Source: Wuchereria bancrofti
Taxonomy: Eukaryota > Nematoda > Chromadorea > Rhabditida > Onchocercidae
Direction of reading: 5' to 3'
Length of the DNA stretch: 64,000 nucleotides
NCBI GenBank assembly: GCA_005281725.1
Contig: SSBO01000003.1
Span: 2,161,036-2,225,035 of the forward strand
A model generated the notes under the pieces. That model did no database searches and had not been told where the DNA came from. It saw only the letters and a program-made list of their open reading frames with translations. The stretch's first letter is position 1. Each line of letters opens with the position of its first letter. Below, one piece after another: positions 49,501 through 62,737 of this stretch. Position numbers and translations under genes: made by a program.

Positions 49501-51476
49501 GTAACCATGATGGAAATATTTTAACAATGCAAAATGTATTTCTGTCTTTTTTGATAATTTAAAAATGATGAAAATTTTTTTGCATGGAATTCATTTTCAT
49601 TTTTTCTCACTTTTAGCATTTCAACATTCCACGTGATATATTCAATAGCTCAAGTCCAACTACTTTTAAAAATGCAGTTAGTATACAAAATACTATTGAA
49701 GCATATCGAAATTATTTGGGCGAAGCAACTGCTTATCATGGTGACACGGACCAACTAATCTTGGAATCAATGGGCTTACCAATGCCATATCATGCAACAT
49801 TTAACTTTGGTGGCTTCTATATAGGTAAGCTTTTCTGCATTATTATTAGCTAATTTCTAACAATATATAGTAAGTTAATTAATTGTTAAAGGAAAAAACA
49901 GATTACTTTATGAATACTTCCTGATTACTGATCATTTCTTTTAAAGATGGTTCATCCTTTACGATGTTTTTGTTTTTGATAATACTTTTTTGTATCTTTT
50001 AGTGCTGCTTTTTTCTTTTTTTTTTCTTTTGTTATCCTTGACATTACAATAGTAAGTCTTGCAAATAAATGTTAACTGATGAACTTGATCATTGAATTGC
50101 AAAAAAAGAATAGATGCTTCTATTTTCCCGAATTAAAGTCTCATTTTTAGATACATTATTCAAATTGAGAATTGTTCCAATATTTTTATTTCTTTTGTTA
50201 GAAGAAGGAGAGAGAGAAAGAGAAGAAAACAAGAGGAAAGAAAGAATTTTTTTAATATGCTTGTTCTTCTTCGAAATATTCCAAACATTCTTTATCTAAC
50301 TTTTTCTGATATCTGTGCATTAATTGCTCTTTTCAGATCAACGAGCACATTTTGCTGGTTTTTTCATGAATACGGTCATTGCTGAAATTAAAACTACTCT
50401 TAGCACATATGTATTTTATTTGCATAAAAATAGTGTATGTAAATATTTAGCTATTTTAAATAACCAGAAAACAAAAGGTGATATGCCTTTTTTTTTGTTG
50501 AATTTACAATATAGGTGTTCAAACCCAAGCGAAATAATCAAGAATAATAACGTAAAATTTATAATGAAATATATCATATGATACAGTATCGTATCATAAG
50601 GAATTGAAGTAGTGATGACAGATTCATGTTTTCTTAAAATTGTTATTTATATTTGAAAAGTTTTAATATAATATATATTTTATCGGAGCTTCTATGCATG
50701 AGTTAATACTCTAATTTTGAAAATATCAAATATTTTTTAGTTCATCATTCCTTCAAATAAATTTCTTTTTTTCTCTGTCCCATTCATTATGCATTTTTTT
50801 TTTGTTGTTGATGGAATTTAATAATATACAAAAAAAAAACTGACAAATATTGACTAATCGTCGAACAGTGACAATGTATATTAATTTAATGCTGTTTGTT
50901 TCTCCCTTTTTCTAATAATTTATTAAATAAACAGAAATTGAAATAGTTAAAAATTTTAATTCTATCATTTAGGTGGTATTCAACAATATTACGATAAAGC
51001 TGGAAACAAATCTTTATACAGATGATGTGTTTGATCAAATTGGCAGTATATCATTTATAAATGCAGGAGAAGCACTGGCGGTATGTTACTTTTCATTTCC
51101 TTTTAATTAACAATAATTAATACTAGCATATTTTGCTTCGAAATATACAACGACAAATTTCCATTTATAAAAGTACACTCTTTTATTCATAAAATTTAAC
51201 AAATTTTGCGCCCAGTTAAAAAAAGAGAAGTAGTAATTTTCTTTTTTTTGACAGATTGTATATAATATTCCACATCGATTTGATATTATGCTTATGCATG
51301 AATCGGTCTTCTCGAAACAGATAGCACAATTCAACATAAAATGGGATGGACCAATAACGGAAATTATTCTTTCCGACACATTGAAAGCAAAAAAACCTGA
51401 ATCAGGGCATGATTTTGTTTTTGATGGCATAACATTACTTCAACATGTTGATATTGATAATGAATTGATCGAATAA
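46515..51476 (+). CDS. Secreted protein with two divergent galectin-like halves
   Basis: Eight exons: 46515-46598, 47890-48008, 48767-48923, 49147-49302, 49617-49824, 50337-50434, 50973-51080, 51255-51476. They total 1152 bases, 383 residues, all phases closing. Exon 1 is a signal peptide (MRCYSVLSVFLVSAFVIKIT, then VANRPFSC). No family is certain. Each half shows the order of a galectin beta-sandwich. The first has a GxxI-type strand (GIQPGEQIRLLVRRFP), an FDIIQIGYLEEG strand, then YFYVQGKKRFKYDHFNIPRD, which resembles the galectin F-x-V-x-x-x-G-x-x-x-F-x-Y-x-H-R strand pair. The second has PYHATFNFGGFYIGDQ, FYLHKNSVVFNN at the place of the LHFNPR...VVRN motif (His kept, Asn-Pro-Arg lost), and FDIMLMHESVF. 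The WG-x-E-x-R sugar-site motif was not found. If this is right, it is an exported tandem-repeat galectin relative with altered or lost sugar binding. Certain: exported, well-spliced gene. Inferred: the fold. Confidence 0.75.
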
Positions 51477-52422
51477 TTATCACTGATATAAGTGTATTGT
51501 TAGTAGTATATATGATTTAATATCATTTAGAAAAAAGAAAAAAGTTGTGATATAAATTTTTCTATTCGTGATGCGATTGTAAAATAATTGTCATCAACAA
51601 ATCTGATTATAATTATTGTTATATGTTGTTTGCTAATGAGTAGGATTCTTTCCACTGATATTTTATGCAGAGATTGATGAGATAACCAGGTTAGCTCATC
51701 AAAAATATAAGAATTGTTGATTAATAGTTGACAGATCTTTTTCTTATTTGTTATCATCCAGAAATGCAGAAAATTTCTATATCATATATCATCATCATTC
51801 ATTGTTGATGAATGTTTCCCCAATCATAACATTCTTGATGGCATTTGAACTTGTCTGTTCATCTGTTCAATTTATTCTAATTCATGCACTATTTTTTTAT
51901 TTCACATTTTTTCCTTTTTTTTTGTTCCGTTATTAGAATTAAAACATTCTTTGTTTTTTTTTTATTTTCATGTCAACAGTTAATTTTTTAATAATACGTT
52001 TTTAAAATTGTGATGAATAATTAACGTATAATAAAGCAAACAGAAATAATTTTTCCGGAAAAGAATTTTTGAAAAAACAATTTTTTGCAAACTCGCTATT
52101 TTCCCTGATATACTATGATAAACATTCATTCTCAAATCTCTTATTAATTCAATTATATGATCGATTAATTAATATGAGGAATTCCAATCGTAATGCGTTA
52201 CATCATCGTGCATTCTATTATTTTCCGGATTAATGCGCCTAAGTTCCTGAATTATTTCGTTCTTATATGTGATATATTATTCATTGCCGAAATAATGTGC
52301 TAATTTTTCATCTATTTTTATAAGTAATGTAAACTTAAAAAATATATAAAGAGTATTACAAACTGACTTAATCGAAATGTGAAAATAATAGAAAAATCAC
52401 CCAGAACACTGGGAAGTCGCAG
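51477..52422. other. Intergenic DNA between the galectin-like gene and tRNA-Asn
   Basis: AT-rich, with T and A homopolymers. Open frames are compositional; no exon is supported. Confidence 0.55.
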
Positions 52423-52425
52423 GCT

Positions 52426-52492
<67 letters not shown>

Positions 52493-52496
52493 AGCG
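52423..52496 (+). tRNA. tRNA-Asn (GTT), second identical copy
   Basis: Base-for-base identical over 74 bases to the tRNA at 30842-30915: the same stems, anticodon GTT in CTGTTAA, and intact A and B boxes. A TTTT terminator follows at about 52504-52507. The flanks differ from those of the first copy except for a short TTTTGCAA downstream of both. Confidence 0.97.
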
Positions 52497-53513
52497 TGTG
52501 GACATTTTGCAAGAGTTGCCTTCATTTCATTGTGTACACAATTTCCTTACGCCATTTTCAAAACTCAGTTAATTACCAATTAGATGCTTATGTTTCAGGA
52601 TTCTGTCATTTTTCAATATGATATATGTATGCTTCTGCAAAGCATTAATTTCTGGATGTAACCTCACAATTTACTGATATATTTGTTGAATTCTTTTCTG
52701 CGAGTTAACAATGATACATTAATCATTTCCCGGTATGTCCTTGAAGTTCAATCAATTTTCAACAAAGTAACCTTGAAAATGAAGCCTCCTCTACTGTAGA
52801 TTACTACTCGGATATAGTAATTATACATCATAACCATACCAATTTTTTCAGCATTAATAGAATTTTTTAGATTCTATTTGATATTCGAATTATTTCCAGT
52901 ATATATTCTCGAAATATTTCTTTTTCGACATGGCGATCATTTTGTGTTCTGATGCATATATCTCCAGAATTCTGCCAGTTATCGACGGTGTATGTTTTTT
53001 CCATTCCAAACAAACCAATACTAGTGATGGATTTTTTATGCCGTAAATAATATTCTCCGAACTTTTGTAACGTTTTCCGATACTAGTCAGGGAAAGGCTA
53101 AAGAGGACATTCACTTTTAAATCACTAAATTACTTAATTAATTAAATTATTTCGATCAACTCACTCGATATTTAAATTCCCTTCAAATCCATCTCAAACG
53201 AGGGTTATAATCATCCGATCTTGGAAATAAGTTGGAATGAGTGAACTAATAATATTTTAAATCACTGGTGAATATCACGTCATTTAAAATTTACAGATGA
53301 GCAGAAAAAAAATTCTTAACAAAAATAGGCTATAACAACAAAATATGGACACGAACAACATTTCTAAATTAATTTTTCGCATATTATTGCTTCAAAAATA
53401 TCAAGCAGTTTGAGGTTTCAATACGCAAAAATGTCCAGCAATTTAAATTGCAATTAATGTATGTGATGTAAGTATTCACCAGTCTCAATTTTATCCATTA
53501 CAATTTTGAAAAA
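52497..53513. other. Intergenic DNA 3' of the PYROXD1-like gene
   Basis: No supported gene. A 74-codon minus-strand frame at 52890-53114 has no recognised motif. Confidence 0.5.
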
Positions 53514-56500
53514 TCAATCAAAATAATCAGCAATTTCAATGTCTGGATCCAAAAGACCTTCTTCCACTTGGCTGATATCAATTTGATTCAAAATAAGGTT
53601 TTCAATTGTCTCTTCTAAATCCGTTTCACCAACTAGCACTGCACCTTCAAAAAGATCTGATTTTTGAATCACTGATTTGTACAATGTTTCATTCTGTAAA
53701 TTGAAACTATTTGTTAAGTACTCCGTTGTCGTTACATGTTCGAAAAAAAAAAAAACTTCATTTTGAAATGCTTCCAGTCTTCCAATACATAATGAAAATG
53801 TGATGTCAAATTATATAATCACAAACCTTGTATACGTCCATTAGCAACGATAAGTTTCACATATTCAGTATCCTTTGTAATACGCAATAATATGTGAAAT
53901 GGTTTTTCTACACCTTCACCATTAAAACGGCCCAGAAAAATCACCTGTAAAGGTGCGTAAAGATATGCAATAGAGTTGCTTAAAAGGGGAAGGAATGGGA
54001 AGTACATAGAAATGAAAAAAAATATTCGTTTTTACAAGTAAATTTTTTAAAAAAAAGCAAAAATAGGCTGAGAAAAAGAGGAATTTCCTTAATACTCATT
54101 TTCACTATTTTTTGCTTGTAATAATGCCTTAATAATACTGCGATATTAATTCCCATATATATATACTAAAAAAAATTTTTTTTCTATTCTTAAGTTAACT
54201 CATTCATTCAAAACATTGAACCTTGAATCCGAAGAAAGATGTCACGTGGGTGAACATCTCGAAACAAAAATCAAGAGAAATTGCATCTCCTAATACCATT
54301 GCACGACCACAATATGCACCCATTTGGCGTGCCTGTGTCCATAATCTCATCTATAAATCAAAGTTTTTTGTTAAGCCTCAATTCACGAAATTAATTTACT
54401 CGAAAAGAATTCTTCATTTATAGATGCATATTCAGGATTAATACGAGGAAATCTATCTGTTTTCCACCTAAAAGTATACGTTGGATTAGATGGATTTCCA
54501 ATACATCTGCAAGGAAATGTTGAAATTAGAACTCGATTAATATTAATAAAAATAACCTGCATCCAATGTCTTGCCCAGGGCCAACTTGCGGTACATACAT
54601 CTCCACATGCGTACACATTTTGAACGGACGACAACATATGTTCGTCTACAATTATTCCTCCATCATTTGCCAAATTCAACTAAACGAAACATATAACAAA
54701 TACTATCTATTCTTTAATTGTCATTTTAATAGCTAATTCACTGATTTATAAATTAAGAATATATCTACTGAGAACAAAAAATTTGAGTATCTCTGGCTAA
54801 ACAAATGAATAATATATCCTTCTGCATAATCCTTTGAAAATACCAAAACTTACCAAGTGACAGTCGCGAGCCCAAAGATCAGAATTTGGCTGTACACCGG
54901 TAGCCTCAATCATCAAGTCGCATCCAATTATCTTCCCATTGGTCAATTCAACATATAAAGGCCATAGGCCGCTAGAAAAATTAAACCCATCTTTCTGAAC
55001 AACGACATTATGTGCAGTATCTTGACACACAAATCCTTTCAGTTCGACTTCATAGATTACATGCACTTGCCGCTCCTTAATAATAGATTATATGTAACGG
55101 ACGAAAGCAAATAAAGTTTCATTTGCAAGTTTCACTTTATATTCTAAAATTTGCTATTTTTACCACTGCATATACAAAAAGAAAAAAAGGACAATTTGAA
55201 ATTATAATTTTTTGTCAAGAAGTAGCTATAGAATTCGCTCATGGACAAAACACATATTTTCCCTATAAAATGCAAGTCGTGAAAAAAGAAAGAAAACCTA
55301 ACTCATGAAATCAAAACTATAAGATATATAAAAAATGTAACATACGCTAAGCGCTCCGGAGATATCAGCTGTTGACGCCCATTCAGGTCCAAGTGCACAA
55401 CCCACGACATCGCTTTCCCTTTCATTTTCCACAGTAAACCGGTATCTTTTTGGTACTGTATTGCTTGACTTTTCCTTTCTCCAACCATGTACGAGCATTG
55501 GTTTAAAAAATTCGGCAGCTCCCTCATCAAAAAATGTCGCCGAAATTGAAGAATGGCGTATAGCCCAGATAATTTCGATATTTTTTAGCTCATGCCTGAA
55601 CAATTGAAATTAAACGATGAACTTCATAAATCGAAAGGAAGTACAAAGATGACTACAAGATAGGCACGTACATGGCTCAAACGAAGGAAATAAAACATAA
55701 GCATGAGCAGCATTACTTTTACGCTTTATAACAAAATTAAATTTCTGAATCAGCAACATAGCAATGTATTTGAAGCAATAATGTTTAAAAAACAAATCCT
55801 TTCTACAAAAATTACACAATTTCCGTCGCAATTCCACCATTTCCAATTACTAGTACTCGTTTTGCATCCTTAATTCGAGTTCTTAAACGATCCACGGTTT
55901 CCGTGTCTCTAATTGAAATGGATAACGCATGTTGAAAGTTTGCCTACAACACTATTTGACACTGTTTTCATCAAACATAATAGCCCTGTCCATTTATTCA
56001 TTCGACCAAAAGGAAAAAATCATCAACATATTTACTTTTGGTCGGCCTCCAGTAGCTATACACAGTTTGTCGTACGTAATTCTCTCATCGTTGTCCAATA
56101 AAAGTTCCTGAAACAAACTTTCACGTTCATTTGATCTAATTATAAACTGTGATTATCACGATTGTGATTAATCATTAACCACAGACCAAACTTATCATTA
56201 AGTACAAATTAATTAATCATTGACAAGATGAAAGATTTCACAAATTGTTTTTTTAAAGACTTTGACCCATAAACAGTGAACAACAAGTGTTTCAATACGA
56301 ACAAATGGATAACTAAAACTTACTTTGTTTTTCCAATCCCAGTGAGTTACGGTTGCTTTCACGAATGTAACATTAAGACCAGCAAAGGCACTTGTCACTT
56401 GCTGCTCAGCAATATCAAATAATTCCGTCAACTGGCCAATCTAAAAAATTTGTTCCAATTTAGAGTACCAAAAGAAAAAAAAAAGAACGAAATACAACAT

Positions 56501-56792
56501 AATCAAGGATTGGAAGTCCTACTAAATATGCCTGAATGAGAAACTAAGTGAAATGTTAAGAAGTTATAAGATAGAGCGAATCAATAAAGGTACTAAATAA
56601 ATAATATTAGAATAAATTAATTGCAAATAAAAACAAAGGAATGATTACTTTTTGTTGGTTAACAACAGTTTTAATCAGTTGACTGCTGGATACGACAATA
56701 ATTCGTGCCTTGTCATCCATGGCTCGTAATTCTTCCACACATGATACAGCAGCAACACCACCACCAACTATTACATATGAGCAAGAAGCCAT
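53514..56792 (-). CDS. pyroxd1: PYROXD1-like pyridine nucleotide-disulphide oxidoreductase
   Basis: Ten exons: 56792-56649, 56440-56324, 56107-56036, 55943-55816, 55595-55346, 55075-54854, 54679-54557, 54350-54222, 53944-53827, 53644-53514. They total 1434 bases, 477 residues; human PYROXD1 is 500. It is a class I FAD/NAD(P)H flavoprotein oxidoreductase of nucleus and cytosol; the human enzyme protects the tRNA ligase complex from oxidation. The FAD-binding Rossmann motif is [14 protein letters not shown] at residues 4-17, the NAD(P)H motif is [16 protein letters not shown], and a second FAD contact is [13 protein letters not shown]. The family-specific blocks [65 protein letters not shown] and the C-terminal [11 protein letters not shown] are all present in order. 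It lacks the redox-active CxxC of thioredoxin reductases, as the family does. A CTTCCAG acceptor lies 10 bases before the ATG. Confidence 0.95.
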
Positions 56793-57665
56793 CAGCTATT
56801 ACCTGGAAGTGATTTACAATTATTTTTTAATAACAAAAGAAAAAACTCCTCACTTATTGGAAATATTTTATCTATTACTAGTTATAACATATCAAAATTC
56901 CCTCCGTATTTGTCTCTTCTGATTTCATAGTATTTTCATAAAATTCACTGAAACATCGTATCAGCTTTCTCTAGCATCTACCTTTACTTCCTTCCTAATC
57001 TTCAAATGAACAAGGAATCAAATTTATCTACATTTGTTTACTCTCTCGATCCACCCATTTGAATAATATTGCTGTTTGGCCAGATGAAATTATTTAAACA
57101 ACATATAAGATGAATTACCAGAAAACTTTTTTGATATACCATCAAAAGTATGAAGAAAAGCAATTTATTTCGCGAGTTTTCTTAAAATAATTTGGAATCA
57201 AAATATAAGGCCACCACAGAAGAATTATGCAATGTATATGCAAAGAAATCTATTCTTGAAACAATACTCGAAGCTACTACAAGCTACTGTAAGACAAGTA
57301 CAAACCTTAAAGTGACGACACGAAGAAGGCAGTAGTTTCAAAAAACCGAATTTAACTGAAAAAAATCTGCTAATTACTTCTTCCAGTTAAACTTGCCAAA
57401 TGAGGCTGATATGTAATGTTACAATAAAGTGAATATGTAAATAGAAATATCACAATAATACAAGAATGCGAGATATGATATGATGCTTAAATTTCTTTTG
57501 CTGAATTTCGAGCATTTGACTAAATCAAATGTTTGGTTACTCTTTTTGTTCCACAGTAACTATTCAGATATTCCAAAATAACGTTCACCTCTTGATAATA
57601 TGAGATTAAAGCATAATTGAAAAGATAAGAGGAAGAAATATATTTCCAAGGTTGTCATCTTGAGA
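56793..57665. other. Intergenic DNA between DERA and the PYROXD1-like gene
   Basis: About 870 bases separate two genes on the same strand. No exon was found. The distance is long for a nematode operon, though both genes have acceptors near their ATGs. Confidence 0.5.
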
Positions 57666-60551
57666 TTATATTTTATTTAATTCGTTGATAATATCATTCA
57701 GTAAACTGCTTGCTCCAATACGGAATAAATTCGGTTCAAGCCATTCTTCGCCAAGAATTTTTTCCACCATAACTTGGTAACCCAAGGCTTCTAACGTTGA
57801 CTTAATACCACCCGCTGCCTTAAAACCGACTTTCTTTCCTGAAAATCGCTTTGTCAACGTTATATCAATTAATTTTATCTCGATTTTTATATCGAGATAA
57901 AATTAAAAATTTATAATTTTTATGGTTTGCATTCACTTTTTCCTTTCCCGTTAATGTCTTGATAAAATCTATTATAATATTTTTTTAAGCTTCCATGACT
58001 TAATAAGAAATTCTTACCTAAAAAAATTTAAGGTTAGCTTTTCGGTTAAATCTTGTAGAGTTGTATTTACAGTCAAATGGAAGCAAGTTTATAAAAACAG
58101 AGAAAAATGAAATGGAAAAAGCTAAATCACCTGTCACCGAATACGAAAGTAAGTTTCACACATGCAAGTTCTTAAATTACAATAAACGAAATGAACGAAA
58201 TAACCTGTAAGAGAGTAAAACTGTTTGATAGCTTGACACATAATGTAAGCATCTTTATAGGTTGCATTCACTTTTTCCTTCCCCGTTGATGTCTTGATAA
58301 AATCGCTACCTTCAAAAAAGTAACATTACTACTACTACTATATATGAAATGACCCATTCTTATTATCCAGAATATGTATAGATAAAACCACAACGAACAG
58401 AAAGACAAATCACCTAGTTTACTAGACAACATCTTATTGCTTAAACTATTCAGTTTGCATTAATATAGTACGATAAGAAGACCTCACGAATAAAAAACCG
58501 AATTTAGAATTATATAAATACTCTAATAGGTCCGAACATTCTAATGGGAACACATTCCGAACTAAGATGAAACATTCCCATATTGAAGCATAAAATTTAG
58601 TAATTCCAAGGTTTTTGGACGACTATTTAAATTTTGAACTCATAAATGCCCTTCGTTATTCGGGGAAAAAAGAATATATGTCATAATAGAGGAAAGAAAC
58701 AATTATTTTAAATTAAAACTTCATCTGAAGGATAATGATAGAGCCAAACATCATCTGTTTGCATAAGAGTATATTGTTGATTCGATATAATAAAGACATA
58801 TGTTAGAATACCTGCAAGCATTGCAGCCCAACTAGCACGATATATGTCTTCATTAGTCTGTAATTCACCTGTTGCTAGGATTGTTTTCATGCAATTCGAA
58901 CCACAACACGCTTTCAAAGCAGCTACTTCGTCGTATACACCTGTAAACTGCAGCTATTCATACTTATAATCAACTATCTACGAAGAAAATTCATAATGTT
59001 ATACTTCCAATCTACTACTCTACTTCATCAACTTGGTTAAGTTGATGTTTATTCCGAACTATAATGCAACAGAATATGACAAATATGGAATTGTTGAGTA
59101 GCTCTAAAATCCATTCAGTGTTTACCCAAAGGTGATAAATTATACAATGACAAATGCGAGATAAAGTGAGAAATGTAAACATGTTTTTCCAATTATTTCA
59201 AACTTAAACTGGATTAATATAGTATATATCAAACTCGATGTTAACTAATCTAAACTGAAGTAATACAGTATAAGACATCTATTAAAAACAACACGCACGT
59301 TTCCAATCTTGTTCATTTGCAGCGTCACGACTGATCACAATATCAATTTCATTTGCCCCATCTTCTACTGCCAATTTTACTTCTAATATTTTAGATTCTA
59401 TTCGATACTGTCCAGATGGGAAACCTGCTGCCACTAAAATAACTTATTTACTAGAATTTGCACATATCATATGTCTGGATGTATTCGTAACATATGAATA
59501 TGATAAAGCAAAATACTTCAAGATATCATAAATGATAGTATGAAATAAAGGAAAACTTGAGATACCTGAACATACAGCTAATGATTGTTGTTGGCCATAC
59601 TTTGAATACAGATAACGTTTAGCGCCTGATATTCGTGCAGGGTAAGCACAAACGGCAGCACACCTCGTTCCTGGCTTCTCAAATGAATTCACTGAACTAT
59701 TAGCAACATAACAACTTTAATATGAGTCATTTTTGATTTAAGAACTTGAATTAATTCAAATAGCGTTAGAAATTTGAGATCTAAGATTGCGATAGCTTAA
59801 TAGTTTAGTGTATATCGCAATAAACTCCTTCCCCACTTCCACTAACCCATAGTCTAAGATATAATCCATCACATTAAAATCTTGAAAATTGAACATTTTG
59901 TAAACTTTCGCTCTTTCGCTCCGTTCCTCCCCTACCATAGGAAGGATTTGAATTTTTTAACAATTAACGAACCGTAGGATAAGGTAAGACAGCTTTATCA
60001 ATAAGTCGTTCGATCACATTATCCGTATCATCGCTGTTTAGACTAGTTAAGTCGATGAATGAAATCAGTTTCAATAAATGATCGCCCTAAAAACATGAAC
60101 AACATCCTGGCATATGCTTATGAAGTTTATTCATAACCATTCAACATCATTTAATTTAAACAAACACCCCTTACTGCTATTGCTAACAAGATTAGCATCG
60201 GATAAAGAATACAAGAATTGATGAAATCCAGAATAAGTAATGAGTAAGAAATTACCATGAAATCTTTATCTTCGTTAATTGATGACTTTTTCAGTTATTT
60301 CCTGTAATCTATCAAGTTTGTGATAATTCCGAAATAATCATTAAGAAATAATGAGAATAAATTGAAGACTAATGAAATTGCCAAAAAAATGAATTGATGC
60401 ATTTTAATCAATTTTAACTTACAGTGCCAATCATCGACTGAGCATGTTGTTTTGCAGCACCAATCATTTTTGCTATCATTGATGGCTTCAAAAGATGTAT
60501 ATTTTTAGTTACGTCACTGAATTTTTCGGCATCAAAGTCATTTTCCATCAT
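57666..60551 (-). CDS. dera: Deoxyribose-phosphate aldolase
   Basis: Seven exons: 60551-60423, 60086-59969, 59691-59566, 59433-59299, 58940-58812, 58309-58205, 57838-57666. They total 915 bases, 304 residues; human DERA is 318. It cleaves 2-deoxyribose-5-phosphate to glyceraldehyde-3-phosphate and acetaldehyde in deoxynucleoside catabolism, in the cytosol. TIM-barrel active-site residues are present: Asp155 in ANEIDIVI, the Schiff-base Lys218 in GSDFIKTSTGK, and Lys254 in VGFKAAGG. Other family blocks: SFIDLTSLNSDDT, RCAAVCAYPARI, VAAGFPSGQYRIESK, KTILATGELQT and the end EEWLEPNLFRIGASSLL. A TTTTAG acceptor five bases before the first ATG supports trans-splicing. The donor after KAVLPYPTV is GTTAAT, chosen because it alone keeps frame. 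AATAAA occurs within the last codons (57671-57676). The last intron holds a partial exon copy and a hairpin. Confidence 0.95.
57869..57906. repeat. 16-bp perfect inverted repeat, 6-base loop, in the last DERA intron
   Basis: TTAATTTTATCTCGAT (57869-57884) is followed by TTTTAT and its exact reverse complement (57891-57906). It can form a 16-bp hairpin about 30 bases from the last-exon acceptor. Confidence 0.9.
57911..57970 (-). pseudogene. Partial duplicate of DERA exon 6 inside the following intron
   Basis: About 50 bases closely match 58251-58305, the catalytic-lysine part of exon 6. On the minus strand, an AATAG acceptor is followed by a frame reading DFIKTLTGKEKVNAN, against DFIKTSTGKEKVNAT in the real exon. 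Similarity fades into AT-rich sequence and no donor follows, so it is an inert fragment. Confidence 0.8.
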
Positions 60552-62737
60552 TGTTGCTAAAATTTATGTCTATATTTTCTTTAAGCTTTCGTGAAAGCAT
60601 TAAATTACTCAAATCATTATGACTACTTATAGTGTGGAAAATAGATTATTACACAAAAGATTTCGATTATTCAGCATCAATCACATTGTGTTCAACAGAA
60701 CTAAAAAGTCGATGTTATTATTATTGTTATCTAAAATTCTAAAGTTTCCTGATAAGTGCTATTAATATGCTGAATGAACTTCTATGCTTATCATTCGTAT
60801 ATAATAAATGATACATACATAAAATGCTTAAATAAAAGTTTAATTACAAGTATTAATGAAGTATTGAGTTGCCCAAAGTTAAGATAAGAATAATGAAGCT
60901 TACTTCTATATTTTCCATTCTTTTTCTTTCTCCATGTTACTAATGCTAGCAAATTATTCCACTGCTTTTTTTTATTTAATTTTTTCTTTGTGCAAAGTTT
61001 CTTTTCAAATGCTTTAATTGAGTAATACTAGCATCATAAATGATAGCAATTTAATGTTGTTAACATATGACATTTTTGATGGGTAAGTATATTGACAAGA
61101 ATATGAAATTTACACAACTGATATGCAACAGATTTAAACTAAGTAAAATAAAGTTGATAAATGAAGATGAATAGTTATTTCCAATTAATAACTAAAATTA
61201 GCAAAAGCTTAATGAAAAATGAAAATATAATAACTGTTATGATACAGCACACAACATTATTTATGAAAATATTATTTATCAAATAGTCGTAAGTTTCATT
61301 CATCATTTTCATTTCATTTCTCTGATGAACTATGGATACCATGTTTGCCTAAATGCTATGCTATGAAATAAAAACAGAAACAGTTGACTAAAAAGAAACT
61401 TATGTCAATGATAGAAAAAAATTCAATCAGTTTATTTTAACAATGACCGATATAATGTGTGACAATAACCAGTAAATACTCTAAATAATAAACACTTTCT
61501 GTTCAATACAAGATGAACATTTTATTGGACAAGTAAATCAATCAGCTGGTCTAAATAATGAGCTGTGTAAGTGTTGCCACGAAACATAATAGATTCACTA
61601 ATTCCTGTTTGATAGATTGAGTTAAACAACTACCAAATCTTGAATCTTCCCTTCTCGTAAACATCTCAATAGAAATGGGACGTCACACAAAAGGAAAACG
61701 TTGTATTAACAAAATAGCAAGATACAAACCTTTGCTTTCATTACTTTTTTTTTGTCCAACATATTGTTTTCACTGTCCAACATATTGCATTCTATTGCAT
61801 TGTAGGTCTTACGACGGGTAAATATTTTAAATTTATCTTCTTTGAATTATGCAAAACAAAACAAAAAAGAAGATGACATAAATATGTAAGTAAACAATTT
61901 CAACAAAAAAAAAAAACCAAACTTTCCAATGATTTGTTACAATTTGTCCGCTTTTCTTTTTATTTAAAAAATTTTAAAAACAATGAAGAGTTTCTTCAAT
62001 AATATACATACATAAACACTTTTCCATCGCAAACAAACAAAATTATCTAACAAATAGGGACAACAACTGGATACTTTCACTATAATAGCAAGAAGCCACG
62101 AAGGAAATTTCACAAAGGAACAACAAGAAAACCATAGAGTTAATAAATAATGAAGAAAACAATTTTTCTAATCAAACATAATAGCCAGATAAAAACTATT
62201 CGTTTCCAACCAGCTATAAAATATAATTTATTCTTTTCATGATTATTAACTGGAATATCTTTTTCCTTTTTTCATCTTTTGTAATTTTCCGGAATTGATT
62301 CCCGACATAAAAAAACACACATGTCACTTAACTTTCGAAATCAAAATGGATAACAACACATAGGGTATTTAGCATGTTATCACAAGAATCGATCGAAAAG
62401 AAAATATACAATGTACTGGGAGACGGAGGAAAAAATCTGTTCAAGAACAAACAAAAAACCAGCAAATATAAATCGCAGAAAAAAAAACCATTGCAACAAA
62501 GAAAAAGGAAATCTCTACATCTACATCCTAAATTCGTTAAAGTTGTGGCGGCGTGTGGTGCTTCCCTCATCAATAATCACAAAACCTCATCCTACCAAAT
62601 GTCAAATTTCCAAGGAGCCGATCAGCTATCCGCTTTTCCTGCATGATACTGGAAATCCTAACCGAAGGAAAACAAAATATAATTCTTCAAACTTCTCCAC
62701 GACAATCATCAACTTGATTGCTTTTCCTATTTTTGAT
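60552..62737. other. Non-coding AT-rich interval upstream of DERA
   Basis: No supported exon in 2.2 kb. Two overlapping plus-strand frames at 62374-62746 are Lys/Asn-rich and compositional. Confidence 0.55.

Noticed and set aside
53645..53700. Longer last exon for the PYROXD1-like gene starting at the acceptor near 53698
   Set aside because: The phase from the previous exon gives an immediate TGA; the acceptor at 53645 restores the conserved [13 protein letters not shown] block.
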